Assembly: GCF_040958095.1 (NCBI RefSeq)
Contig: NC_091181.1
Location: 31,208,095-31,272,094, forward strand
Origin: Procambarus clarkii
Taxonomy: Eukaryota; Arthropoda; Malacostraca; Decapoda; Cambaridae
DNA: 64,000 nt
Direction: 5' to 3'
Below the pieces are notes generated by a model. The model worked only from the letters and a program-made list of their open reading frames with translations, was not told where the DNA came from and ran no database searches. The translations under genes were made by a program, and so were the position numbers. Below, piece by piece: positions 35,656-48,366 of the stretch; the stretch's first letter is position 1; each line of letters opens with the position of its first letter.

Positions 35656-36239
35656 CTGAAACACAACAACTCTTATTAATTCCTACAACTCTAAAATATA
35701 TATATATAATTTACTTATCATACATTTAGATAGGTCTTCCACTGCTGACATTCTTCAAAAGTTGAGTCAATATAAAAGCTCTGCAAATGACAGGCTATAA
35801 CTGTACCCTGCATGCTAAAATATCACAAATTATCGTATGAAAAGGGTGCGGATACTTAATACAACGAGTATAGCCTTAGTACTATAAACACAAGACCATC
35901 AACAGCTTCCAGGTATATTTAGCTCACACTTATAGAGGCTGTGGGATCAGGTGAAGCGCGAGACAACACACACACACCCGTCCACCACATATATAAACCA
36001 GTGATCCCATAACTAGACCAGCAGGAGCTTAGCCTCAAGTGGGACCTCGATGAACGTACCCGGGATGGTGCCGCCCTCTAGTGACGCTCCAGATGGGAAC
36101 GACCGCCCGAGATGAACACACTTCAGAAGGCTCGCTTTCCTGACGACCAGCCTGGCAGGACGGACTTCCAGCTAGTCGACACCCGCCCTCCCGACCACCA
36201 TCGGCCTCGATTATCACTAATTTCCGGGACAATGTCGAT

Positions 36240-36440
36240 GCTGTTGACGTCACGGAGGCACAGAAAGACCTCCACGCTCACATACACAAACACACGCTCA
36301 CATATAAAGGTAAACACGAGAGGCACTGGCGCTTAGGAACGTGGAGGGGAGCTTACTGTCTACCGTAGAAGGGAGTGAAAGTGCTTGCGTCACCACTACG
36401 TCACTCGGACGTCACTACCACGTTCACTTTCACGATGCCG
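36240..36440. promoter_or_regulatory. Second CRE-like segment close to the Regnase exon
   Basis: A perfect TGACGTCA at 36245 is followed by three CGTCA half-sites between about 36388 and 36415. A GTGAAAGTG motif near 36376 is repeated inverted near 36427. It is 0.6-0.8 kb upstream of the exon at 35655. A GTACGT donor-like site at 36059-36054 on the minus strand could end a noncoding first exon. Function is inferred. Confidence 0.25.
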
Positions 36441-36904
36441 CCACAATCATTGTCAACGCTACCTCCGTTTTCTGTAACTTATTTATCCTAGCTACACAAT
36501 AATTGATAAGAAACACCGCATGTACAAAAAGTGTAAGCAGGGCAAGTGGCACTCAAGACGGGTCAGAACAAGTGTTGCTCCACTGGACCCAACATTCACC
36601 ATTCAACAAACTGGGGAGTTAAGTGGTGAGCCAAGTGAGAGGGGTCAGGTGTTGGGGCCACAGCAGCTGCCCGGCGTGTCTGCCCACCTGCCCAGCTTCA
36701 CAAGCCACCATCAGCTGGTCTCCGTGATGCCCGCTCCACTCTTTAGAACCTCTCGTCACCCCTTTATCCTCCCTCCTACACGTAAACCTTTACATTTATA
36801 AGTGATTCCTCCAACTGTATAGTCAGGCAGACGGACACGACGGCCGTAGTTACCTCGTCTCACTTGACTACTTTACAGCATCACCAGCTTCAGGCAACAA
36901 GCGT

Positions 36905-37155
36905 CTATCTACACACACAACTGCACCATGGTACCCTAATCACCAGACACACACACAACTGCACCATGGTAGCCTAATCACCAGACACACACACAACTGC
37001 ACCATGGTAGCCTAATCACCAGACACACACACAACTGCACCATGGTAGCCTAATCACCAGACACACACACACAACTGCACCATGGTAGCCTAATCACCAG
37101 ACACACACACACAACTGCACCATGGTAGCCTAATCACCAGACACACACACATCTA
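36905..37155. repeat. 38-40-bp minisatellite, six copies
   Basis: Units read cagacacacacacaactgca then ccatggtagcctaatcac, with length variation in the inner CA run. Confidence 0.95.
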
Positions 37156-37759
37156 TACTATAATAGAGAATGTCTATCTGACTCAAGTTGGGGCTAACCT
37201 CGCCCAAATTTGGCGAGGGGTATGGGCTGGACAAAGGTTACTTAAGGTAAGCCTAAGTTAAATGCTTTAAGACATAACTTGTGACTTCCTCCCCTTGTGC
37301 GATTTTCATGAGGTTTGAAATTAAATTGGGAATGTGTTTACTTTTGCATTTTCATGAGTTAATAAAAAAACATGATTTAATTTTGGTTACAGTAATGAAA
37401 ATTGTGGGTAGGGAAGATGGTTACAGTGATGAAGATAGTATATATTATGGAGTGAAGATAGAACAGGGGGGAGGGAGGACAAGGGGGGAAAGATGAGGAG
37501 AAAAAGATAGGTAGAAATAAATTTATTGTATTGTTTTGCTTTATTGATATTTAAAGGTTACAAGTTATACAATGGTGAATACAATGAATGCTTAAAAGTT
37601 GTGTATCTCTTGGAGCTCTTCTGCTTCCGGATAGGAAGTGAGGACACAACAGGCATTTCCCCTCTGGATCGCCACACTGAGGCGCTGAAACAGGAAACTG
37701 GCAGCTCTTGGGACCCAATTCTTTTTTAGAAATATCAAGGCACTCCTACCCCACGAGCA

Positions 37760-38168
37760 AAGTATATCACACCACGCCCACCACAGACCTCCCAGATCAC
37801 ACCACGCCCACCACCAGACCTCCCAGACCACACCACGCCCACCACCAGACCTCTCAGATCACACCACGCCCACCACAGACCTCCCAGACCACACCACGCC
37901 CACCACCAGACCTCTCAGATCACACCACGCCCACCACAGACCTCCCAGACCACACCACGCCCACCACCAGACCTCTCAGATCACACCACGCCCACCACAG
38001 ACCTCCCAGATCACACCACAGACCTCCCAGATCACACCACGCCCACCACAGACCTCCCAGACCACACCACGCCCACCACAGACCTCCCAGACCACACCAC
38101 GCCCACCACAGACCTCCCAGACCACACCACGCCCACCACAGACCTCCCAGACCACACCACGCCCACCG
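37760..38168. repeat. 30/33-bp minisatellite, about 13 copies
   Basis: Units read caccacagacctcccagatc then acaccacgcc, with cacc duplicated (33 bp) in some units. Both lengths are multiples of three, so a 190-codon His/Pro-rich plus frame and Trp/Gly-rich minus frames run through; they are not genes. Confidence 0.95.
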
Positions 38169-38313
38169 GAAACGTCCCAAATCACCTTTAGAAGAACAAT
38201 TATTATTCTGGTTCTCTCCCCCCACAAAGCTACATACTTATGTACCCTTAGTGTCAAGCTTAGTCTACGCCTATGTATAGTGCATACATGTAACATTTAT
38301 AAGATCATGCTTA

Positions 38314-38343
38314 CACACACGCACACACACACACACACACACG

Positions 38344-38440
<97 letters not shown>

Positions 38441-38443
38441 ACA
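38314..38443. repeat. (CA)n microsatellite with CG interruptions
   Basis: About 130 bases of CA with CG units near both ends. It ends about 40 bases before the first CRE octamer. Confidence 0.95.
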
Positions 38444-38469
38444 CGCATCTGGGAAAAAAATAACAGGAG

Positions 38470-38800
38470 GGAAGCGTGTATGACGTCACGCGGTGGCGCG
38501 CGGCCAGACCTCCGCCCGTACCGGTATTGTTGTGTTTTTTACCGCGAGTTCAACCCTCGTGACGCTATAGTCTCCTCCATGTAGGGCGTTAAGCCGGACT
38601 CCTTGGTGCTCCTGTTGGGAAATGGTGCAGCGATTGTCATCGTGCAGCCAGCCGGCCACAGCCTGTGTGTGTGTGCAGGCATGATCGCCGCACGCCAGAG
38701 GTCCTCTAAGAGTCATATTTGCCAATTTCTTTCATCCGGCCCACTGACGTCACGAACCCGGTCCACAGAATTCTGACGTCAAGAAACCCAACACTTTACT
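38470..38800. promoter_or_regulatory. CRE cluster in a CpG-containing unique segment upstream of Regnase
   Basis: Perfect TGACGTCA octamers occur at 38481-38488, 38745-38752 and 38774-38781; a fourth is at 36245-36252. An octamer is expected about once per 65 kb by chance. The segment is non-repetitive and locally GC-rich (for example gcggtggcgcgcggcc). It lies 2.8-3.1 kb upstream of the first seen Regnase exon in its direction of transcription. CREB/ATF-family binding is the family-level expectation. A promoter or enhancer role is inference. Confidence 0.35.
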
Positions 38801-38930
38801 GAAAATGACCCCAGGCGACACTTTCCTCGCCGTCCGTAGCACTATTAGTCCGTAGCTCGCATGGCCGGAATGGGCTCAGCAGAGGCGGGTGGTTTTTTTT
38901 TAGGAGGGGAGAGGGAGGACATCCAGGCAG

Positions 38931-39255
38931 GTGTGTGGGGTGGAACCAGTGGTTCAGGCAGCTGTGTGGGGTGGAACCACTGGTTCAGGCAGCTGTGGGG
39001 GGGGGGTGGAACCACTGGTTCAGGCAGCTGTGGGGGGGGGGGTGGAACCACTGGTTCAGGCAGCTGTGTGGGGTGGAACCACTGGTTCAGGCAGCTGTGT
39101 GGGGTGGAACCACTGGTTCAGGCAGCTGTGTGGGGTGGAACCACTGGTTCAGGCAGCTGTGTGGGGTGGAACCACTGGTTCAGGCAGCTGTGTGGGGGTG
39201 GAACCACTGGTTCAGGCAGGTATGGGGGAAGAACCAGTAGTTCAGGCAGGTGTGG
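38931..39255. repeat. 31-bp minisatellite, about 10 copies
   Basis: Units read gtgtggggtggaaccactgg then ttcaggcagct, with expanded G runs in units near 38998 and 39032. Open plus frames over it are artefacts. Confidence 0.95.
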
Positions 39256-39458
39256 ATCACTTCCCTTCACCCACCTTAAGTTACAAGTATGAAATATCAA
39301 AATATGCTAGCGAGAGCTGGTTTAACAGCGCCAGAGTGACTAAGAGTGTTCCAGTGTACAAGACTCGCTTCCAAACACCACCTCACTCTGGCCGTTTACC
39401 CCCGACAAATACACACACCCATTTCAGCTACGGTTTCCTTGGTGATACACCAAAGAGG

Positions 39459-39502
39459 TCAGCATGTCCTGAGGTCAGCATGTCCTGTGGTCAGCATGTC
39501 CT
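39459..39502. repeat. 15-bp triplicate
   Basis: Three units of ggtcagcatgtcctg in tandem. The surrounding 39256-40030 shows no gene. Confidence 0.9.
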
Positions 39503-40032
39503 AGAAAGGTACAAAACAAACAAACCATTTTCTATAACACTAAACCAAGTTTATAAATTAATCCATTACAGAGGCTCGAACCCCTACACAACAAGCAGAG
39601 CAAACATTAAAAACTTTTGTAATAATGTTACTCAGAGCCCCCCCTCCCCCCCTCCTCTACTTTGCACCCGCAAGATAACGATGTTGAAAGTTGTAAAATG
39701 GTCTAATCTCCTTGTTTACAGTCGAGACTTCCAGTTGTGACATGAAGAACAGACCAACAGGTGTTCTTCCTATTACAAGGGTGTTTGTACATGCTGCTAT
39801 GTCGGTATGTTCTCTCTCTCTCTCAGACGAGTGAAGCTGCCCAATAGTATCCGAGCAAATTCATTTATTTTGATCTTGTCATTTTGTAACTCCTGTTCCA
39901 GTAACTTGTGGAACACTAACAAGATTTGCCATTTCTACGGCTCGTGTTAAGCTAGAGACCTGTGAGAGAGGGTACCTCCATCCTGGTACAATCCAGGGGT
40001 CATCAATCTTGACAACTCCGACCATTGAGAGA

Positions 40033-40300
40033 CAGGTACCTGGTTGATGGGGTTCTTCTACTCCCCAAGCCCGGCCCGAGGCCAGGCTTGACTCTGGATG
40101 AATGGTAGTCACCATTCTGTTCAGTCCTCCCGTCTCTAACGGATTCTTTATCAACCAGACTGTGCTGTGATTCACACGTCAGGCTGCGAACAGCCGTGTC
40201 CAACAGCCTGGTTGACCAGTCGAGCAACCAGGAGGCCTGGTCGAGGACCGGGCCGCGGGGACGTTGAGCCCCGATATCATGGCAAGGTAACGCCCCCGTC
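40033..40300 (+). repeat. Two modules of a dispersed repeat family
   Basis: The module acctggttgatggggttctt, then ccccaagcccggcccgaggc, covers 40036-40098 and lacks the gggag segment seen at 41200. At 40183-40262 a second module reads caacagcctggttgaccagt and caggaggcctggtcgaggac. An inverted piece of it lies near 55475-55510. Confidence 0.75.
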
Positions 40301-41199
40301 CCGCCATCAACGCAACCTTGGTAACTGTAACAGGACCCAGGTTCCGTACCCTGGAGCAAAACATTACCAAGGCAAATAGAAGGTGAACCAATTTGTGGCA
40401 ACGACCAATAAAAAAGAGGCAGGATATAAAAAAAAAACTTGTTTTTTTTTAAGCATATATCCGGCTCCGCGTACATGTTGGCGCACGGAGCCAGCTGGCA
40501 GGGGAACTGCGCCCACCCTGGGACATTTCGCCTTGTATCATTACACATAATCCACATTTAACATACTTTAAACTGAAATCTATTTTTAAAGCGTTAGTTT
40601 TTGCCTGGTAAAAGTGTATACAATTATTCTCCGATAATGAGGCCCATTCTTACATTGTAATACTAATTATTGGACAAATTTGTTATTCCTGAGTGTTGAG
40701 ACGCGGTCCTCACATGTCAGTAGAAGTCTGGGATTAGTTGGCCAATGTGATCACCTACTGACCACCTACCTCACCCACACCACCTGCCTCACCCACATGT
40801 ACCAAAATAACTCGCCCGCCCACACGAAGCTCGTTAACCAAAATTTAACAACCACACCCGACAAATAATAGTTGTTAAATAATCCGAGACACTATCAATC
40901 TCGGATGCCCGAAGCGACAAGCAGAAGGTTTCTCTTAACTTTCATTCTTCCGTACCCTTCTCTTAGGTAGAGAAGGCGTGAGGGAAGCTCTACTCACAAG
41001 GTAGAGCTTCCCTCACCCCAACCGGTCGGTAAACCATTTCTCATCTGGGGTGAATATCAGAGCTCTGAGAAGTAATGATCCCTTTAAGGAACTGGGTGGG
41101 TACCATTGTACACGTCTGCGTGGCATGAGGCTTTCCTGGCGGGAGTGGGCGTGTTGAGGCTTGACGTCCCACGTGAGCGAAGATGAGGCTCCTGGTGTC

Positions 41200-41315
41200 G
41201 ACACCTGGTTGATGGGGTTCTGGGAGTTCTTGTACTCCCCAAGCCCGGCCTGAGGCCAGGCTTGACTGCTGAGAGTTTGGTCCACTAGGCTGTTGCTTGG
41301 AGCGGCCCGTTGCTC
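41200..41315 (+). repeat. Dispersed repeat, fullest copy of the cctggttgatggggttctggg family
   Basis: It includes the ccccaagcccggcctgaggc core and the tggtccactaggctgttgct end, and is most like the copy at 23838. From 40300 to 41200 and from 41320 to 42200 no gene was seen; a taggttaagg/ttgggttagg stretch lies near 41540-41580. Confidence 0.85.
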
Positions 41316-42215
41316 GACGCCACATGATGGACAACGCCAGTCCACACTTGATTGAAAGATTAACAAATTCAAGGATTTCGGAATAATTATATCACTAATA
41401 TTCAAGAAATATCTAAGTAATTGATCAGAGATGACATAACCCAAATTCCTAACAAAGTATCCCAAGTTAGATTAGTGTATCCCCTCAAGGGAATGAATTG
41501 GGTACGACTACATAATTTGTGCAATTATCTACTGTGTCCATGGTTAGGTTAAGGGTATTTTAGGTTGGGTTAGGTTTCATAGCATTTGGTTATGTTAATA
41601 CGATGTATTACTGACGATAACATGAAATATGGAATTCAAAACTATTTCAGTGTGCCCGCGAATTTACAGAAAACCACTTTCTTCAAAGAAAACATTTTCA
41701 GAATATACTTTTTATATTTTAAACCAACTATTTCTATTACATTAAAGTTATAACTTGAGAATAATATCTGTTTACGACAAAGGTTCATTTACCAGTTTAC
41801 ATGTAGACTATTACTAGAACCATAATATGCTTTCAGACCATCACAAATATGTAGATAACTATCCAGATGGATAATTGTGGTTTCTCGTGGTAATGGATTT
41901 GGTCTGAGGACAGGCTGACTGAACACACCTTTAAAAGGTCATCTGTCTATCACAAATTTTTCAATTTATCTGGACTCCACTATCAAAGTATCACACACAC
42001 CCATCACCAAATAAGGCACTGACAATCTTGCTCTTCTAAAAGAAGCCACACTTGAAGCACTTGCGTCCACTATAAAAAAAAACAAAGGTCTCGCAAACAT
42101 TATCTTTAGTGTGTTTAGTTCAATCAAGTTCAATTTAGTTCAAAGATCTGAAAGTACTAGTTTAATTACACGCGCGCGCACACACACACACACACACCTG
42201 AATCAGAACTTGTCC

Positions 42216-42399
42216 ACCAGTGAGACAGCAATTGTCAGTATCAGGTTGGGCTAACGTTACCAGAGTCAGGTGTCCAGTCATTAGACCCTCCAGACCTCCC
42301 GGCATGAGGTACCTGGAACTTTCTAATTACTATATTCCCACGTGTTCTAGAGAATAGCCTCATAATGCACCCAACTTGTCAGTATTAGGCTACGGACAT

Positions 42400-42400
<1 letters not shown>
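42216..42400 (+). pseudogene. LINE ORF2 3'-end relic, second copy
   Basis: The frame reads CPVIRPSRPPGMRYLELSNY then YIPTCSRE before a stop. It parallels ECPLIRPFKPISTRTLEFCN at 24740. It is short and decayed, so the match rests on about 25 residues. Confidence 0.45.
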
Positions 42401-43721
<1,321 letters not shown>

Positions 43722-43927
43722 CAAGACCGTCCGTGAGCACGTTCTCAGGGCCATCCCGTACCATCACTCACGATTGCCACACCACCCCCATAACAAGCTC
43801 CTAATGACCACATCCGGCAAGACCGCGTTCGCAGCCACCCACTGCCAACCACTCAGCCTACCACCCACCCCTCCCAACCCAGATACAAACTACAATACAG
43901 GTAAAGCAGAAGATCATGCAGACTTAC

Positions 43928-43954
43928 CGAGGAATACGGTGATACAATGGTCAT
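43928..43954 (-). CDS. Tentative upstream coding exon of the Regnase gene
   Basis: On the minus strand AACACCATGACC provides an ATG in a fair Kozak context. A nine-codon frame MTIVSPYSS runs to a strong donor tcg|gtaagt. It ends in phase 0, which matches the phase-0 start of the exon at 35655. A frame match has a one-in-three chance of being accidental, and the intron would be 8.3 kb. A short upstream ATG frame sits 34 bases before it. This is a hypothesis from splice signal and phase only. Confidence 0.2.
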
Positions 43955-44870
43955 GGTGTTATGGTGAGGCAGGAGGAGGGAGCATGGCGGAGCGTGCAGG
44001 GGTGCCCACCACCGCGATACACTGCCCACACCCGCCAGATCCGGGTACACACCTCCCACCACCACACTGCTCACAGTGTTGTTATCCTCGCACACCATAT
44101 ACACCTCCCGGGCACACTGTCACACTCCAACTCTATCAAAACTACCAACTATAAGCAGCAGTATAGTGTGTCTGTCACGGGTTTAATTTCCTTGTGTTTC
44201 CAGGGGTACAGTAGGATATATCTTCTCTGTAGCGATCACTTTTATCCGTTTACTAGTTCATTAAATGAACATTAATATATATATATATACACATAAATAA
44301 CTTATTTTATGTCAATTCATTCACAGAACACCAAACTTGCTTCACTTCAACTTAATATCGAGAAACGTTAATCACTCCGTTTTCCGGGATCCAATAAACT
44401 TTTCCACCAATGGTTGCTGGACGATAATTCCTTGAGGTGATATGGAGCTGTAGTCGAGTGCGTGTGTACGTGGTGAGGACGCGCGCGTGTGTGAGTTGTA
44501 TATATGTGGGGAGGGGGGAAGCTTGAGCGGGTTAGTGTGTGGAGAGAGAGAGTATCTCTCTGTGTGTGTGCATGTGTGTGAGAGCAAGGCAGGTGTGCTG
44601 CAGCGTCACACACACACTACCCGTCCACCGCCCGCCGTGTCTCGGGCTCTACTGCCAACGGTGGCCACCCGGCCTGCCACCCAGCCTCTGCTTCCTCACC
44701 CCCGCCAACCCCCGCCTACTTTCAGTGCACCCCTTCCCCCCACCTCCCACCGTCAATAGCTCTCCTCATCAAGACCCTCTCCTGTCTTCAGTCCCAACTC
44801 TCCCCCTCTCACAATCCCCCCAGCACAACTCTCCAGCATCAATACTCTGGTCTTCACCCACAACACTCTT

Positions 44871-45078
44871 GTCGTAGATTCAATGTTTTGGCAATTTTGG
44901 GGACTAAAAATGTCGTAGATTCAATGTTTTGGCAATTTTGGAGACTAAGAATGTCGTAGATTCAATGTTTTAGCCATTTTGGGGACGTAAAAATGTCGTA
45001 GATTCAATGTTTTGGAAATTTTTTGGCCTAAGAATGTCGTAGATTCAATGCTTTGGCAATTTTTTGGACTAAGAATGT
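44871..45078. repeat. 41-bp minisatellite, five copies
   Basis: Units read gtcgtagattcaatgttttg then gcaattttggggactaagaat, with scattered substitutions. It abuts a LINE RNase H relic. The DNA just before it (44290-44870) is unique-looking and GC-rich after 44460, with no supported gene. Confidence 0.95.
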
Positions 45079-45490
45079 ACTGGTGCGGCAAGAGCTGTGC
45101 AAATAACAAATGAACAGGTTAAGCTGATCACGTTCCTACGGATTCCTTCCCACGTTGGAGTCTGTAGAAATGAGATGTGTTGGCTGTGACTGGCACTGAA
45201 GGAGACCATATTGAATACTTCATTCGGGAAACTTTTCTCCACAAATGAGAGGTATTATCAGCACCTTGACAAGGTAACTGATGAAAGGAGGATGGGAAAG
45301 CAAGTTAGGAATCCTGTACAAGGCAGTCACAGCTGGCAGTCACAGCTGGCAACCTCAATGATTGTCGATGAAACGGAGGTGGCCGATAGAGTAGAGAACA
45401 TTCATCTTTATACAAGTACCCAGTGGAGATTCGGAATGGAAACAACAGGTGAACAGCGGAGCTCCAGAATCTGTGGTACGAGAATTCAAT
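45078..45490 (+). pseudogene. LINE RNase H domain relic
   Basis: From about 45120 the frame reads LITFLRIPSHVGVCRNEMCW before a stop. It matches the xFLWVPSHVGIxGNExAD motif of the RNase H domain of I/jockey-type LINEs, with the final catalytic Asp region lost. A shifted frame continues with NTSFGKLFSTNERYYQHLDK to about 45500. The copy is inactive. Confidence 0.6.
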
Positions 45491-46092
45491 TCAATTTCTT
45501 TCCTTATTAGGCACCCCATACCCATCCCGTGGGCGGTGGTGTAAAGGATTACAGAGGCACATAATCGGTTCAGGAACTGAACCCTCTAGTTCGTTTAGCT
45601 AAGCAAATAACAATCTTTTTGACGCTAGTTACAAAATTATTAATGTTATATGTACATGTACACATACTCATGCATACACGTACATATACATACGTATACA
45701 TGGTGGTACGAGAGATGGACACCGCCTTCACCACTATTTGAGCCAGTGCCCCCCCCCCAACTGTGTGACAGTGAATACCAGCATTATACTCACTTTAATA
45801 ATACCTAATTGAATTACTCTGATTGGGCAAAATTGTAATTAATTTTTGCCAATAAAGATGTTAATAATAATAAACTGTGTCCACCTAAGACACATTTTTT
45901 AGGTCTTAGATTTTACTTTTTTTTCAGGGGCCCTAAGCCTCTGGCTGGCTCACTAAATGTTACTTGTTTCTGTTTTACTTAGGCGGAGTGTGAGTATTTA
46001 TTACTCGTATGGTCGCTTTAGTAAGATTATGCCTCATAAGTTTAACAACTTCTTCTGCTCTGTTGAATCTAAAATGAAATCTTAATGGGTTT

Positions 46093-46367
46093 GTAACTGT
46101 GCACTGTGTTAGATAATGTTCCAGTGGTCTGTTGTGGCTGTAACTGTGCACTGTGTTAGATAATGTTCCAGTGGTCTGTTGTGGCTGTAACTGTACACTG
46201 TGTTAGATAATGTTCCAGTGGTCTGTTGTGGCTGTAACTGTACACTGTGTTAGATAATGTTCCAGTGGTCTGTTGTGGCTGTAACTGTACACTGTGTTAG
46301 ATAATGTTCCAGTGGTCTGTTGTGGCTGTAACTGTGCACTGTGTTAGATAATGTTCCAGTGGTGTGT
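46093..46367. repeat. 47-bp minisatellite, six copies
   Basis: Units read gtaactgtgcactgtgttag, ataatgttccagtggtctgt, tgtggct. Only single-base changes separate them. From 45490 to 46090 no gene was seen. Confidence 0.97.
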
Positions 46368-46787
46368 CGGGCATTTCTCCAGTACTGAAATGTGTTGTAT
46401 AATAAATCCTACATTGATCTAGAAAATTAATTTGTTAAATGTAGATAGTTTGTAACTGGCAAGATAACCAAAATTAGTTTGGCAAGATAACCAAAGTTTG
46501 AGGGTTGTGAAATATTCACCCACAGGTTTGACGACACACTTCACTTGACACAGTTAAAGTAAGCAAGTCTATCGGATGAGTTTATGTACATTTGACATGT
46601 TGTACAACCCACCGTGTGCTGCTACGGTGATATGTTCACTCACAGGATGAGTGACGCTGCTCTATAAACGATCTCTTTGGGGAAAAAACACACACATACA
46701 CACACATTTGTTTTCCTCCACACCACACACACACACACACACCAGGAAGCAGCTGTCACGGGCTGCACCCTGGTGTGTGTTTACTAG

Positions 46788-47200
46788 TTGTGTTTTTGCG
46801 GGGGTTGAGCTTTGCTCTTTCGGCCCGCCTCTCAACTGTCAATCAACTGTTTACTAACTACTTTTTTTTTCCACACCACACACACACACACACACCAGGA
46901 AGCAGCCCGTGACAGCTGACTAACTCCCAGGTACCTATTTACTGCTAGGTAACAGGGGCACTTAGGGTGAAAGAAACTTTGCCCATTTGTTTCTGCCTCG
47001 TGCGGGAATCGAACCCGCGCCACAGAATTACGAGTCCTGCGCGCTATCCACCAGGCTACGAGGCCCCTAGATGTGTGTGTGTGTGTGTGTGTGTGTGTGG
47101 GGGGGGGGGTGGAGGAAAAAAAAAAGTAGTTAGACAAGTAGTTATTGACAGTTGAGAGGCGGGCCGAAAGAGCAAAGCTCAACCCCCGCAAGTACAACTA
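46788..47200. mobile_element. Nested element: inverted LINE 3' tails flanking a SINE
   Basis: The left arm 46788-46885 (tttgcgggggttgagctttg through gtcaatcaactgtttactaa and a T run) is the inverse of the right arm at about 47105-47195. The arm matches the 3' tail of the LINE copies at 9120-9190 and 49790-49850 (ttgagaggcgggaccaaaga type). Between the arms is a minus-strand SINE with CA-rich ends. Confidence 0.65.
46896..47069 (-). mobile_element. tRNA-derived SINE, well preserved
   Basis: On the minus strand the head gcctcgtagcctggtggata begins a full cloverleaf: acceptor gcctcgt pairs with acgaggc, the T arm is gggttcgattccc, and loop ctcgtaa puts CGT (Thr-type) at the anticodon. A body follows (agaaacaaatgggcaaagtt, then gttacctagcagtaaatagg, then cagctgtcacgggctgcttc) and ends in (TG)n. 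It is a SINE, not a tRNA gene, because the body is shared with partial copies at 46741 and 55515. Confidence 0.8.
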
Positions 47201-47871
47201 GGTGAATACGACTAGGTGAATACACACAAATTTATTACCCAGGCCACAACCACAACTACTCTGCGTAACAACACTATACTGTGTCCTCGTCCAGCTCCAC
47301 CATATTCACCAATACAACCCGCTCACAACCCTCCACAACCACCAGTTGGGCTTGTTATACACCCATCCTGCGGGGCGGTAAACTTACCCCTCACATAATG
47401 GGTTCAGGAACTGGACTCCAATTTTTATACAAGTGACAAACTAGTTAGTTGCTTCATTCTTGTGATCATATAGTGATCACCCATAAATATAATACCCAAG
47501 ATAACTACTATTAACCCGACCAGTAATAGCCGAGGACGCAACAGTCCACGTGGCAACGATCATCCACGAAGCAAAGTTGCGTCAATCAACAACCTTACAG
47601 TTTATAAAGCCAATGTCAACCAATTTCTTTCATGGTGACCACAAAATGCCTGAACGAGTCATCAGCGTGTCCGCTTTATGGGTTTTAGAATCAGACTCGT
47701 GTAAATAACACGACAAATACCTCAAAGTGATACTGCAACTAATCTGAACTATTTTTTGAGTTTAGTGAAGGACAAATATTGGGGAGAAGTGTGAGGAAAC
47801 AGGTGGGGACGGCAGCCCTGTGGTGCATCATCTGGAGATATTGGCTAACGCAATGATGGGGGGAGTACCCT

Positions 47872-47872
<1 letters not shown>

Positions 47873-47959
<87 letters not shown>
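47873..47959. repeat. (GT)n microsatellite at a SINE 3' end
   Basis: Pure GT for about 87 bases, directly followed by the tail of the minus-strand SINE at 47960. The segment 47200-47870 holds no gene that I can support. Confidence 0.97.
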
Positions 47960-47964
<5 letters not shown>

Positions 47965-48120
47965 GAGAAAGACTGCATGAATGCGCAAGTCATAGATCAC
48001 CAAGAACTCATATATATTTGACCCGGCCAGGATTCGAACCCATGCCGTCCCATCCCCCAAATCCTTATCCTGACCCCCTTCCCAGAGCTAAGTAGTCGAA
48101 ACGGCTTGGCGCTTTCTCCT
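47960..48120 (-). mobile_element. tRNA-derived SINE, chimeric copy
   Basis: On the minus strand gggttcgaatcctggccggg is followed by agttcttggtgatctatgac and gcgcattcatgcagtctttc, then the GT tract. The 5' part, cgccaagccgtttcgactac, instead resembles the body of the Ala-like SINE at 50762. The two families are therefore joined. Confidence 0.6.
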
Positions 48121-48310
48121 CATAGTTCCCCTCCCCCTTCCCCCCCCCCCCCATACAGATGCAGCTTCAGGTAACGACACTGAGGAAGAAGCTATCGGCC
48201 TTGTGAGACGCCTTCAGTGTTCTCGAGGCCTTTGAGCAAGAACCTGTTATTAAGTGCTGGCGTAAGACATATCACGGCATCATGTCCGAGTGTTGCACAC
48301 CAAGTTGTTC

Positions 48311-48366
48311 CAAGTAGCACGGGCTATGGTGAGCCCGTAGTGGACTTACTTGGCACAGGAGCGGGG
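48311..48366 (+). repeat. Dispersed repeat, gctatggtgagcccgtag family
   Basis: It reads agcacgggctatggtgagcc then cttggcacaggagcgg, as at 2762 and 59917. No gene was seen between 48370 and 49080. Confidence 0.85.

Noticed and set aside
37708-38296. 190-codon His/Pro/Thr frame and Trp/Gly/Val minus frames
   Set aside because: Products of a 30/33-bp minisatellite, no motif outside the array.
41530-41590. TTAGG-like stretch as interstitial telomere (also near 54885 and 60020)
   Set aside because: The units are degenerate and few; such taggttagg sequence is scattered in many arthropod genomes.
45700-45780. Possible gene near atggtggtacgagagatgga
   Set aside because: Short frame followed by a poly-C run and stops; no conservation to judge by.
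46976-47069. A functional tRNA-Thr(CGT) gene on the minus strand
   Set aside because: The cloverleaf is good, but it continues into a SINE body with a microsatellite tail shared with other copies.
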